Origin: Ditylenchus dipsaci
Lineage: Eukaryota; Nematoda; Chromadorea; Rhabditida; Anguinidae
Length of the DNA stretch: 64,000 bases
Reading direction: 5' to 3'
Assembly: GCA_004194705.1 (NCBI GenBank)
Contig: SADC01001319.1
Location: 372,001 to 436,000, forward strand
Shown here: positions 47,186 through 57,929 of the stretch, one piece after another
Numbering within the stretch: position 1 is the stretch's first letter
Layout of the letters: each line of letters begins with the position of its first letter
Made by a program: the position numbers and the translations under genes
Notes under the pieces: generated by a model
Told to the model about the DNA's origin: nothing
Database searches by the model: none
The model's input: the letters and a program-made list of their open reading frames with translations, nothing else

Positions 47186-48919
47186 AAATCATCTAGAATG
47201 GGCCCCACCTGTCAGAGTTATTGCTGTAATTACATTGTTTGCATCCACTCTAGGTAAATTATACTTTCTTTATTACTTTTCCACCTATATTAATTACCAC
47301 TATGTAGATTTAATGGCTGACTTTTTGCTGTGTGCTCGACTAGCAGAGTTTCTCAACAACTTTCAGGTAAAATGTGAAATTTTCAATGATTTTTAAGTCA
47401 AAAAATTTAGACAGAAATTGCTAGAAACTGTGCATATGGCTACTTTTTCTTCACAGGGATATCCATTTTGGTCTATATATTTGAGATGGTGGATGTCTGT
47501 CTGACCCTGAAGAATGACGAAGAAGATGTGTTCTTTGCTCGTTTGGCCAAGTCTTTAGTGTTAGTCTGTGAAGAGGTTTGTCAAAAAAGATTTTGGAAAT
47601 ATATCCACCTTCGCTTTCTTGGTAAAGGCCTTGCTAAAAGGGTCAAGAAAGATGAATGCAGTCGACGCTTTGTTTGACGACACCCTAAAAGTTCTATTCC
47701 GCCTAGGTTCGGACATTTTTTATCTCGATTTTTAAATTTTTTTGCCAGTTTTGTTTTATTTTTTTATAACATTGGAGGATTTCTGATTTGTCGAAATTTT
47801 TCTTTTCAAAAAACCTTGATTTAACAACACCGTTTATAATAATAAATATTTTAAAAATAAAAAATTTAGGTTTCTGAAAAACGATCCGCAAAATCGAAAT
47901 CTTTGCGATACTTGGGAGCAGACTGTTAAAACATAACTGATTCGAAAATTAAGGTGAAAAAGGGACAGACCATAGACAGAAGCAAACTTTTTATAGAATC
48001 TTCGTAGCGAGCGTCGACCATACTCCTGTTTCTGACCCTAAAATCTCCGCGGACGCATAGACACAACCTATAAATTTGACAAAAAATGGGGCATGCACCT
48101 CACAAGTTTCGCCTTGAATTTTGTTATTCTTATTGTTCTTTCGGCTTAACTTTGCTCAAAGTTCAACACGAGAAAGACCGTGAGTACTGAACTATGTGTT
48201 TTGTGCATAAAAAACACGCTGAGCACGATGGCTGTAAAAAATTTCGGAAACAGGACGGATTTGAACGGGTAAAACAGCATTAGAAAATAGACAACTTTCA
48301 CCTCTTCCCAACCGCCGAAGCGTGTAATATCTCAAAAAACAGGGCGTGATCAGAGCTATCTATTGCAGATGAATTTGTAATTGAAATCTATCTAATTGAA
48401 ATTATAATCACTCGGCTACAAATTTATGTGCAATAGGTAGCTCTGATCACGCGCTGCCTTATGAGATATTACACGCCTCGGTGGTAAATAAATTTGAGCA
48501 AGTATCACTCGTAACTCGGTGGTTGGGAAGAGGTGAAAGTTGTCTATTTTCAAATGCTGTTTTACCCGTTCGAATCCCTCCTGTTTCCGAATTTTTTTTC
48601 AGCCATCATGCTCAGCCTGAAATTTTGCACAAAACGCATAGTTCAGTACGCACAGATTTTTTCTTAATTTTTAAATAAATTTTTGATACAGGTACCTCTA
48701 CCAGGCCTGCTATGGGTTCTCTTCAGTTCAGAGCCAAGACTTTCCCTAGCTAATCCAATGCACATTTCTTCATGGATTAAACTAATCACTCTAAGCTGGG
48801 GCATTATCAAATTCGCCAAGCTCCGCTTCTTCTGGCCCTTATTGCCACTGAACCCTAAGCATACCTATAGAGAAATGTGCGTCGATGTTTCCAGATCAAT
48901 TTATACAGAGCAACGATGA
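47186..48919 (+). CDS. Unrecognised multi-span membrane protein, 3' exons
   Basis: Exons 47186-47253, 47308-47366, 47411-47575 and 48692-48919 join in phase and end with TGA. Segments are EWAPPVRVIAVITLFASTL (membrane), DLMADFLLCARLAEFLNNF, CAYGYFFFTGISILVYIFEM (membrane), a loop with NDEEDVFFARLAKSLVLVCE, VPLPGLLWVLFSSEP, and WIKLITLSWGIIKFAKLRFF (membrane). The tail is polar, ending SIYTEQR. At least three or four spans. I do not recognise the family. The last intron (47576-48691) has expanded around an inverted-repeat element. The start codon lies upstream and is not fixed. Confidence 0.65.
48190..48665. mobile_element. Inverted-repeat element in the last intron of the membrane gene
   Basis: The arms mirror across about 48410: acacgctgagcacgatggct at left and the reverse of agccatcatgctcagcctga at right; GACAACTTTCACCTCTTCCC on the left is also mirrored. 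GTTCGAATCC, a B-box-like word, is near the right end. It shares CACGCTGA(A/G)CACGA with sequences at 22080, 26465 and 34088. Confidence 0.7.
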
Positions 48920-51231
48920 TTGTCGTCAATATTTTTCATTTATTGGCCATTTTTATTGTGATCAACAACTTAGTGCTTTCAGGAAAGGGGGGACGGCCGA
49001 TCCATATTTCCAGTTCGTCATTATAGACAAACATTATCATTGTGATTCTAGTTTTTGAAATGGCAAATAATCTCAAGATTCAAAAATTAGGGCGGGATTC
49101 TATCTTTTTATTTATATTAGTTTTATTGTCGAAATGTTGTTGCTTTAGTTGTTTGTTGACCTTTTATTAAATAAATGTACAGACTTGGTTTTCTGTTTGA
49201 TTTCTTCACGGATTAAACTACTAATCAAATAATAGTAATAACCAAGCCTTTTTTCCAATTCTAGGATCAAAATTTCAATGATTATTAAAATTTAAAGTAG
49301 CTGTACTTTGATTTCTCCGAGCACAAGTGAAATAAACAGTATGCGTTCTAAAAAACCAAGCATCCAAACACCGTATTTCCTCAAAAAATCCCCTGACTTT
49401 GAGGCTCCGTATCTCGGGCCAAAGTAGGTATTTCACAAAGCTATTTATTGCGTTTTCTCAACTCCCACGAGATCTACCGATTCCGCTTTTTATTTTATCT
49501 TTGATGAGCACTCGATATCTCAAGTTTGAAATATTTTTTTTTTCAGATTCTCAAGGGTGAGAAAATATGGTAATCCAAATAGCTTTTGTCCGGTCGATTC
49601 TAAAATTGCGGGACCAATACAAAAAACAAGTAATTTGTTGTTTTATTTGTCATTTTTTGTCAAAGACGTTGGCATACAACAGTGTAATTTCAAAAAAGAA
49701 CATGAAAATAACGAACTAAACTAAAATTTCAAAACTAATCTAACACACTTTGTAATCATTTCACCTGGTCAGTTTAACGATAATTTTGAGATTGACCTAA
49801 ATTTTCTTGTTTTTGAAATTGCTACTTTCAAATGACGGCATTGCACGTTTAAGAGCAATTTAGTTGCAAATAAGATTTTAAAAAAAGTGTAAAAAATACA
49901 GAGTTCTTTATCCAAACCCTTTTAATCGGACCTGTTCGGGTTATAAATATAGAAGAAATAGTAAAAAGTACACAGGCAAACAATCAATCAATTGTATGGA
50001 ACAGTTACAAAAAAGTAAAAAATTATAGAACCAGCACAAGGAAGAGTAGTTGGCCAAGTCAATATAACAACTAAAAAGTATTAAAAAGTATTTTTCACTG
50101 GTTTCCAGCCAAAAAAATGATTAAGCTAACAAAACATTCTTTGAAGAAGCACTTGATGTTCACCCAAAGATGATAGAAGACCATCCAAAGTACTTTCCCA
50201 ATTTCCCAACGGATCATCTATTTGTTGTCAGTAGTTCCCAACAAGGAGAGGGGTTTACCCACCTCCCCACATGACTTCCACACTACCATCATTACCAGAG
50301 CCATTCCACCGCAGCAATCTGTCAGTGCAATGCAAGAAGAAACCATCAATAAAATTGGTGATATATAAACCTGAGAAGATAGGGGAAACCCCAATACTTT
50401 CAGTCTGATCCATCTTTTCCTTTCTAAGGTTTCTCCCCTGTTATTTGTTTATTGCTTTTTCGATGCTGTGAATAACAGAATTTCGAAACAGTTTTTGACA
50501 ACCTAATCAGCGAGAACACAATTAAGGATAGATAAAACAAACAGTGTTGCGGGGCTTACTATATATTGCGGCACTTTTTGTCAACTCGGAAAAGGATAAG
50601 TTTTCTAAACCAACTTGTTTTTTCTTCATTAAAGTTTGGTTTCATTCAATAGCTAGTATGTGGTTTCATTGACATCTCAGGTCCATAGCAGATTTCGGAC
50701 AAATAAATATCAGATTTCCGCCATTTTTCGCTCAAGTTTTTCGATTCACAAAAATGGGTCGAATTTCGGAAGAAAATAGCTAACTTGCAAAAAAATTGAA
50801 TTTTTTTTTATTCCGACTTTTTTGTTTTCCACTTCTAATGTACACTATTTGATTTATCAACAATTACTAATACAAACGTAGTAGAGACGCCGATAAGCGC
50901 CTTTCAACTCTTGTAACACAGTCAACTCTCGATTTAACGAACCCCTGGGGACCGGCAAAAATGTTCGTTGAACCGAGAGTTTCGTTAAATCAAGAGTACA
51001 TTTCAGACATTTCATTAAAGCGCTCAATTAGCCATTGATTTAATTAGCCAAATAGGCGTTAGAAAAGATCGTTAAATCAAGAGTTTCGTTACATCGAAGG
51101 TTCGTTAAATTGAGAGTTGACTGCACTAATGTTAAGACTTAAATTCAAACTATTTTTAGGATTTTATCACAAACTTTCTGAATTGACAATTTGTAAGCAA
51201 CTTGGTAAACACTGAATGGACTACTACATCA
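48920..51231. other. Largely non-coding stretch with one broken coding fragment
   Basis: At about 50060-50365 on plus, a segment reads EEALDVHPKMIEDHPKYFPN and DHLFVVSSSQQGEGFTHLP to a stop. One base over, it continues DFHTTIITRAIPPQQSVSAM to TAA. This looks like one frameshifted exon of an unrecognised gene. A TACCGTATTT-type element end is near 49368 and a pogo-like MITE lies at 50919-51123. Confidence 0.35.
50919..51123. mobile_element. Pogo-like MITE, about 205 bp
   Basis: It starts CAGTCAACTCTCGATTTAAC and ends GTTAAATTGAGAGTTGACTG. The core CCCTGGGGACCGGC is present, and GTTCGTT/AACGAAC words are repeated. It lacks a perfect TA at the left edge. Confidence 0.75.
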
Positions 51232-51531
51232 CTAAATTTGACTTTGATTGCAAAATACTATGCTAATTGATTCACTAGCTTTTAAAACTACCACTACCAT
51301 TACTACTATCCCAAGTTCCGTTGCTGCTGCTGCATCCCAGTGTGACCTGTTGCCTCTAAGCCCCCCTTCTTGGAGAACTAAAACAGAATCTCTTCCCATA
51401 TTTAGTGTTGTTTTAGCCATCGTGTTGCTGAACGACTGGACCTCGTTGTCTGTGATCTGCTTTGGAGTGTGTGAGCTAAGCATTCGTTGCCAGTTTGCAC
51501 AGCACCCACTCATAGCCACTGCTTTGGACAA
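51232..51531 (-). CDS. Possible small gene or first exon, divergent from 51666
   Basis: A 99-residue frame starts MSKAVAMSGCCANWQRMLSS and includes TMAKTTLNMGRDSVLVLQEG, then Ala/Val-rich sequence with a GTAGTGGTAGT-like repeat. The start lies 135 bases from the ATG of the plus-strand gene, so the two could share a promoter. The antisense frame is also open and hydrophobic, and codon evidence is not decisive. No family recognised. Confidence 0.4.
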   Translation of the reverse strand: MSKAVAMSGCCANWQRMLSSHTPKQITDNEVQSFSNTMAKTTLNMGRDSVLVLQEGGLRGNRSHWDAAAATELGIVVMVVVVLKASESISIVFCNQSQI

Positions 51532-51665
51532 AGATTGAACAAAGACAAGGAACGACCCATTTTCTCCAATATTTACATCTGCCTAAGACGTCTTTCATTC
51601 AAAAAGACGATCTCAAATGTAAGAAAAAAAATACACAAAATAAATAAAAATTTGTAAACTCGCAG

Positions 51666-52337
51666 ATGTCAGCATTTCCACTGAGCAGCAATGTTGCTCA
51701 TATTCGCAGATACGGCAACAGTCGCAGTTTGCGACAGATGAGCGAACCAGCCGGAGCGGTTGTCCCTAAAAATACTTCAAGCTCCAGAACACGCTCCTCT
51801 TCTCCAGGGTCCATTAAGGTACAGCATTCTAATGCTGACATTCCAAATGTAACGGCAGGAGGACACACTCTGGCTCGGCATTTGCAGCACAGCCTTAAAT
51901 TTGGCCAAAACATGGGTAAGGTTAACATTGAAATAAATATTAGTAAATATTTTTAATTTCAGGAAGTTTTTCCCCATTTATCCACCAGCAGCAACCCTTG
52001 GGCTCCATCTCTGTGGACACTATTTTTTCCAGTATTCTACCAGTCAATATGTTGGGTTTAGTTGGTTCAGAGCACAATAACCCAATCAACATTAGAAACA
52101 CTGATAAACAAGATTTTGGCCTAACCGCCAAAAAATATGATTCTGGCTTTGGCTCTGCATTGAACGTGAGCTCTTTGGCAGGCTTCGGACTTGCTACAAG
52201 CAGTTTTATAAGTAAAGTTTTTCATTGAGGATACATTTCATTTTATGGTTTCAGAAACTGGAACTGACTCAGTTAGCTCCGTTCAATGTGTCATCGATGC
52301 TTTGCAGAATATAGCAACTCAACAAAATCGAAATTAA
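51666..52337 (+). CDS. Three-exon gene of unknown function, 193 residues
   Basis: Exons 51666-51915, 51963-52211 and 52255-52337 join in phase (introns of 47 and 43 nt) from ATG to TAA. The N-terminal third is basic and Ser-rich (RRYGNSRSLRQMSEP, SSSRTRSSSPGSIKV), then HTLARHLQHSLKFGQNMG. The middle is Ser/Gly/Phe-rich (SISVDTIFSSILPVNMLGLV, SGFGSALNVSSLAGFGLATS). The end is a short helix-like VQCVIDALQNIATQQNRN. No membrane span, signal peptide or known domain. Low-complexity composition suggests an unstructured scaffold or nuclear protein, which is inference only. Confidence 0.7.
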
Positions 52338-53540
52338 AATACAACTTAAAAAACATACTTTTGGTGAGAATGCATGCTTCCATATATTATCCATATATAT
52401 TTTTCATAATTATTTGTTCATTTTCTTTAGACTGCAGACTGTATTTGATTTAAAATATTCAGCATAATTAAAAACATTTTTTGTGTAAGAAAACATGATA
52501 TCAAGACACTTTTATTATTGAAAAGCACAACCTTGTAAGATAAATTAATGTCAAGAGGCATGTACTCACTCGATGGAGTTTGAGCTATAAAAACGCAGGA
52601 TTGGACTGGGTGTCGTACTATTAGGTTTTAAATCAGAACTCTCGGATTTTTTTCAAAAAAAAAACATCTGCGTAAAAAAGACATTTTGACCAATTTTGAA
52701 GAAAAAGGGTGATCTCATCCAGTGCTAATCGCCATTTTGAACCGAAAAAAGGGATTTTGGATAAAAAAACCTCAAAAATAAAAAAGATTGGAAGTCTCGA
52801 AAAAAGACAAATCTTTTTAAGAAGCACGTCAGAGAGCCCTGCTTCAAATGTATGCCGATTGAGGGACAGCCGAAGCCATATACAAAAGCCGATCCGGAAA
52901 TGGTTTAATAATGATCTTTAAACTTCTACAGAACTTTTGAAAAGCTCTATGTAATTTTTTGGTGTTTGCATCGGCGTTTATTTAATTTTGGGGTCAGATG
53001 GTTCATCGAAATTTCAAAAAATTTAGAAAAAAACTAGCAAATACTTTTGATTTTGTATTGTTATGTATCTTCTAATAAACGCAAAGCACCCATCCCCCTC
53101 CGCCCCTAAATTCAAAAAATGTGTTATTGGTATTGAAGTTTTGACCCATTTTTTGGAGACTTCTCTCAGGCAAATTAGTACTCGTTTTTTAGCTTCTATC
53201 GGTATCTACAAAATGGCTGGTAATTTACTTCAGAGAAGTCTCAAAAAATGGGTCAAAAACACAATACCAAGAACATAATTTTGAATGATATACGGTAGGT
53301 TGGTCACTTTCTTACAACTTGATTTCTTGATTATATGAAAACTGGCTAATGTTATCTAAGAAACTGGTAATTTTCCTCAAATAACAGACTTTGGTCAAAT
53401 TAAGAATAGACTCCTAGCTGTACCAATTTTTTCTAAAAAATAATCAAAATAATAACGAAAAATAATTTTACGTCACAAAATAATCAAAGGTATGTATTTA
53501 TTTGGTGAACAAAACATGTTGAAACTCAAAACTCATCTAA
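52338..53540. other. Intergenic stretch with a small inverted repeat
   Basis: TGACCCATTTTTTGGAGACT at about 53140 mirrors agtctcaaaaaatgggtca at about 53235, a decayed foldback element of around 200 bp. No exon seen. Confidence 0.45.
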
Positions 53541-56415
53541 TCAAGATCTACTTCTGCTTCTTAGTTCTCTTTTACGCAAATTAGCAGTTAGCCTTCGTTT
53601 GATAGCCAGCTCTTCCTCTTCATCCTCTTCGTCCTCATTGGGCTCTTCTTTTTTGAGTTCATTATCTTCCTCTTGGTCGTCGTCACTCAAGCACTCGTCT
53701 TCAGGCTGATGTTTGCTGCTTCTGTCTCTAGGAGATCGCTCTTCCTTCACCAATTCCTCGAACTTGTCATGCACCCAAGGCTCATCCAAATCCAACGGTC
53801 GTTTGCGACTGAAGAAGTCGTTATCCGAAGATTTGTATTGGGTGCGGGGCTGCAATCACAAAAGTTCATCCTTTCTTTATTTTAAATATTATAAAAAAAC
53901 CTACAATAAATTTTCCCTGAGATTGTCTATCTCGCTCGCTATCTAGACCAGCACCTGAATTATGGTAAGACCAACCATCACTCCTTCTATCACTTCTCTC
54001 TTTGCTTCTGTGATGAAGATCGAAGTCCTAAAAATGTTGTAAGTCTTAAGAAAATTTGCTCGGCAAACAAAATAGTCAGTACATTTCTGGGATCGTACAT
54101 TCTTTTGCTACTGGAATAGGAATTGTCCAGAGCTGATCCTCCTCCGTCACCTTCCACGTCATCACGAGAGTCATGCTGAAAGTATAAATGCCATGATTTT
54201 TGAGATAAAAATCAATAATTTTGATGCTTTTTTCAGATACGAAATATTATAACTTCTCTCCCTGTCCTTTTTTCACCTAACTATATCAACCAAATAGTGA
54301 CATTCCCAGTGTCCGTCATTAATTGTTAGTATATAGAAGATCTTAATCTATTTAAAAAATCCCTGGTAAGTTTGTTTGTTGACCAACTGAATGTGACCAT
54401 GAATTTTGTGAAAAAAAAACTAGCCTCGAAATAGTTTCTTCCTCTAGGCACATTTGCAGGATCAAAAAGCCTCATGACCGGCTTGTTTTGCTCACTCTGT
54501 CTAGCATACCGAGAAGCAAAGGAACGGTAGTAAGGCACATCGTCATTCTCTTGAGAATCTCTTCTTCTAGGACTTCTGGACCTGTGACTATTGGCGATGT
54601 TATAATATCGACTATTTCGGTGGTCAACATCTCTTCTTCCTCTCGGACTTCCTAAAATTGGTTTTAATTAAAGCGAAATTTCTATAAAAATTTTGTGCAA
54701 ATTGACCTCTTCTGTCATAATCTCGAGAATGTGTCGTCCTTCTAAAACTAATTATTAATATAATTCAAATTTTTTTATGTGAATTGGAATTACCGTATTT
54801 ACTGTATTAACTCCCCACCCTCTAATAAGTCCCCATCCCACGGACCTTATATCTCAGCCTAGAGCAAACATTTCGCAAATCTGTTTTTTGCGTTTTCTTA
54901 GTTGCCGCGAGTTTACCTGATTACACTTTTCAGATTTTAGTTGAGCACCCGAAAATCTCAAAATCGACCTCAAAATTTTTCGATTTTATAGAGGTTGAAA
55001 AATAACTCCCCATGGGGACTTAATACAGTAAATACGGTATCCTTAAACAATTGAGTTTTTTAATATTCTATCAAAGTCAAACATTGGCCAGTATAATTAT
55101 TTTACCACTGATTGTTCGGGCAGGATTAGATTGCGACAATTCAAATTGCGACAGAATCATCGGTCTTATTCGGGAAATATTTGCCGAATATTTTGCCGAA
55201 CAAGACCGATGATTTTGTCGCAATCTACTCCTGCCCGACACTCCGAAAATATTCTGCATTATTTTTAGTAAACTAATAATTATATCGTCGAAAAAATCAG
55301 TGCTGGCGGTGGGAGTCGAACCCAGTAATAAAGCTGACCGGCCGCTGATGTTTTACTACTATACTGCCACGCAGTGGCGTACGCAGGAATTTCTGACGGG
55401 GGAGGGGGAGCACCAGGCCATTTTTGAGGCCATTTTACCTACACCGTTTTGAGAAAAATCGGACGGGGGGGGCCGATAAGGAAAAAATCTGACGGGGGGG
55501 GGGGACACGTGCCCCCCCCCTGCCCCGTCCCCCTGCGTACGCCCCTGCTGCCACGTAAAATGTAGCCTGACTAACTTCATTACACAAATAATTACCAATT
55601 CAAAAAAATTAATGTTGAACATTTTCGGATTGAAAGAAATGTCCCGCGCGCATTTAAACGTATCAAATTCTCATTGCGGGCAAAAGGCATGGTCCATCCG
55701 TAAACGGGATTAGTACCTATCAAAGCCTGTTGGTACATATTGGTATAAAAAACGTATGTACTTGTTAAAAAATCAGACAATTATCATTCAACATCAATAT
55801 GTATAAGCCAATTTTGGCATGCAAATATCACATTAATGTTCTTCATAAAAATTGTACACAATCTAAATCAGAAACGATGTTGAGCTTTCCTTTGTGTTAC
55901 GATAAAGAGAAAAAATAGCTTCTCTATTATAGAACTCCTAAGTGCTCTACAAATCTGCAAAGAAAATCAGGTGAAATTAACTGGAAAGACGAAAAAAAGG
56001 TATTTGAGGTTTCCTGGTTAACCAAAATTTCAAGGACTTCGATCTTTCACAATTTTTTCTGTTAGAAGATTTGAAGATTTTGGAGAACGGTTCATTTGTA
56101 TCGTGGTTGAAATAAATATAGGGTTAAAAAATTGCTTGCTTACTCATCATCCCTGTCCCGAGACCGACGTGCTTGGTGTCTGTCAGAATTGTCACTGTTA
56201 TATCGATTGCCAAAAGAGCTGGAGTGGTTGTTGTTGTCGCCTCTTACTGGAGATCTAGTCCATTGAGCTGAGGTGCTAAAGCCATACTCTCTGTCCAAAT
56301 ATCTACTGTCCACTTTGACTACAGTTCTATCAGGGCTCATTTCAATTCTGCGAGATGTCTTGTAGTTGTTGTCTGCTGCTACTCGAGTGCTGCTTCTGGA
56401 GTTGTAAAAAGCCAT
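53541..56415 (-). CDS. Barentsz/CASC3 (SELOR)-like RS-rich RNA-binding protein
   Basis: Six exons: 56415-56144, 54741-54707, 54651-54425, 54175-54083, 54027-53905 and 53849-53541. All join in phase for 352 residues. The N-terminus is Arg/Ser-rich (MAFYNSRSSTRVAADNN; RSRSPRRRDSQEND). Then comes DPANVPRGRNYFEHDSRDD, and later DLDEPWVHDKFEELVKEERS, followed by an acidic stretch and an RSRSRS end. The pair of motifs PRG-x-x-FEHD-x-R and W-x-HDKF-x-E is the hallmark of the SELOR region of Barentsz/MLN51, which binds eIF4AIII in the exon junction complex. The protein is shorter than Barentsz, so a related Btz-domain protein is possible. The intron after exon 3 starts GC (GAG-GCTAGT) instead of GT. 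The large first intron holds two elements. Confidence 0.75.
54792..55042. mobile_element. TACCGTATTT-type MITE, intact ends
   Basis: The left end TACCGTATTTACTGTATTAA and right end TTAATACAGTAAATACGGTA... match for 19-20 bases. CTCCCCACC and CTCCCCATGGGG blocks lie just inside. It sits in the first intron of the Barentsz-like gene. Confidence 0.8.
55364..55555. mobile_element. G-rich hAT-like MITE with 8-bp target duplication
   Basis: CTGCCACG occurs at 55364-55371 and 55548-55555. Between them, 176 bp start CAGTGGCGTACGCAGG and end CCTGCGTACGCCCCTG. The inside is G-rich with runs of 7-9 G or C. The interrupted host sequence, read on minus, has a tRNA-like look (GTGGCAGTATAGTAG ... GGGTTCGACTCCC at 55310-55370), but I could not fold a full tRNA. 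Confidence 0.8.
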
Positions 56416-57554
56416 ATCTCCAATATCCTACAGAGAGACTTGAGATTTTATGCAAAAACAATAAACTAAATGTTAACTTCTTTGACTAGAGTACTTTTTT
56501 TCTGCAATATATATTTAAAATCAAAAAATCCACAGTAGCTCTTATAATTGCTGCAAACTATCTGTATGGGACAATTAGTTATAAAGCACTGTTTTCAAGA
56601 TAACTTGTTAAATTTCGGGGTAATCAAAAACACGAAAAATCTGTTCTATAAGCACTGATATTAGATTAGATAAATTGTGCATAAGAATCGTAAGTTGTAA
56701 TTTTTTCAAGCAAAATATTTTCAATTCTTAATTTATGCTTTAAAAATGTGTATTTAATCAGTTTGAAATATACATTGTAGGTGAAAAATGTCTAAATTTA
56801 CCAACTACAGTCTAGCTCTAGATTGAAAGTACACCCTAGGGACTGACCTCAGGTGTACTTTTAATCGAGAGTAAGTTATAGTAAATACATTAGAACCGGG
56901 TTCCAATATCGAAATTTTGAAATCAAAGACGTTTAGTTATTTTTAATCAAAAAGTGCCCTTTATCCAATGCTTATTGATTTTTGAATGCTAAAAACACAG
57001 ACTTCGATGTAAAATCACAAAAATTTCGAAGATTATGTGTCCCAGACAAAAGGTGAAATTTGACAAGCAGAGTGATTTGCGAAATTTTTTAACCTAATCT
57101 GGTCAATAATGTTTTCGAATAAGTTATTTCGTGTACATTTAAAATTTTAATTTTACTTATTAGTCAATAAAGGACACAATATTGCAATAAAAAGATTTAG
57201 AGCAGTGCAATACATCGAAGTTTTCCGACCTGGTAATCTCCAGCAACCTCGATCTCTATAGGAATACGGCCAGTTCGCCACGCTTTTGTTCTAGGCTTAG
57301 GCAATCGTAGGCCAGCATAGATTAAGGACTCGAACAAGTTCCATGAACTACAAAAAGTTCAAAAAATATGGAGCCTACTGTGTGGTCAACTGACCATTTT
57401 GAAAACTGAGGTGAACTGGCCTGTTCGCGATTCTATATTACGAAAATTTTTAAATACAAACAAAAATTAATCCAAAAACATTACTGACAAAATTAGAGTG
57501 GTCCCGCGCGAATTCAAATTTCGCAAATCCCTCTGCTTATCACGTTTCATGGTC
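56416..57554. other. Upstream of the Barentsz-like gene
   Basis: It contains a small pogo-like element at about 56808-56885 (cagtctagctctagattgaa, CCCTAGGGACTGACC core). No exon was supported. Confidence 0.45.
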
Positions 57555-57765
57555 CTTAAAAGACCATGATTTTTGTGCGTAGCGCCATGTGCAAAATTTG
57601 AATTGGCGGGGGACACTTCTCTTTCGTCTATCAATGTACTCTTTGAAGTCACTTTAAACGACTCCAAAGAGTACAGGGAGAGACGAAAGAGAAGTGTCCC
57701 CCGCCAATTCAAATTTTTCGTGTGCCGCTGCGCAAAAAAACCATGGTCCTCTAAAAGGACAAATA
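57555..57765. mobile_element. Foldback element
   Basis: GGCGGGGGACACTTCTCTTT at 57604 mirrors AAAGAGAAGTGTCCCCCGCC near 57690, and pairing extends to GCGTAGCGCC and GTGCCGCTGCGC outside. The long open frames on both strands come from the palindrome. Confidence 0.75.
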
Positions 57766-57929
57766 TTAACTCTCAGCCACATAGAGCCTAAAAAATGTCG
57801 GTCATTAGTATAGATTTTGGAAATTTTGTAGTTGTTGTTTGAACTCTAGTTTGATTGTATCATAATTGTTGAAGAAGCATGCATCTTCTAATATTCATTT
57901 ATAAATATTTTAGCAAATTTAGAATCTAC

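Noticed and set aside
55300..55372. A tRNA gene
   Set aside because: A- and B-box-like words are present, but acceptor strands do not pair and a MITE interrupts the copy.
57467..57791. Two overlapping ORFs of 70-80 residues
   Set aside because: They read through a foldback element and mirror each other.
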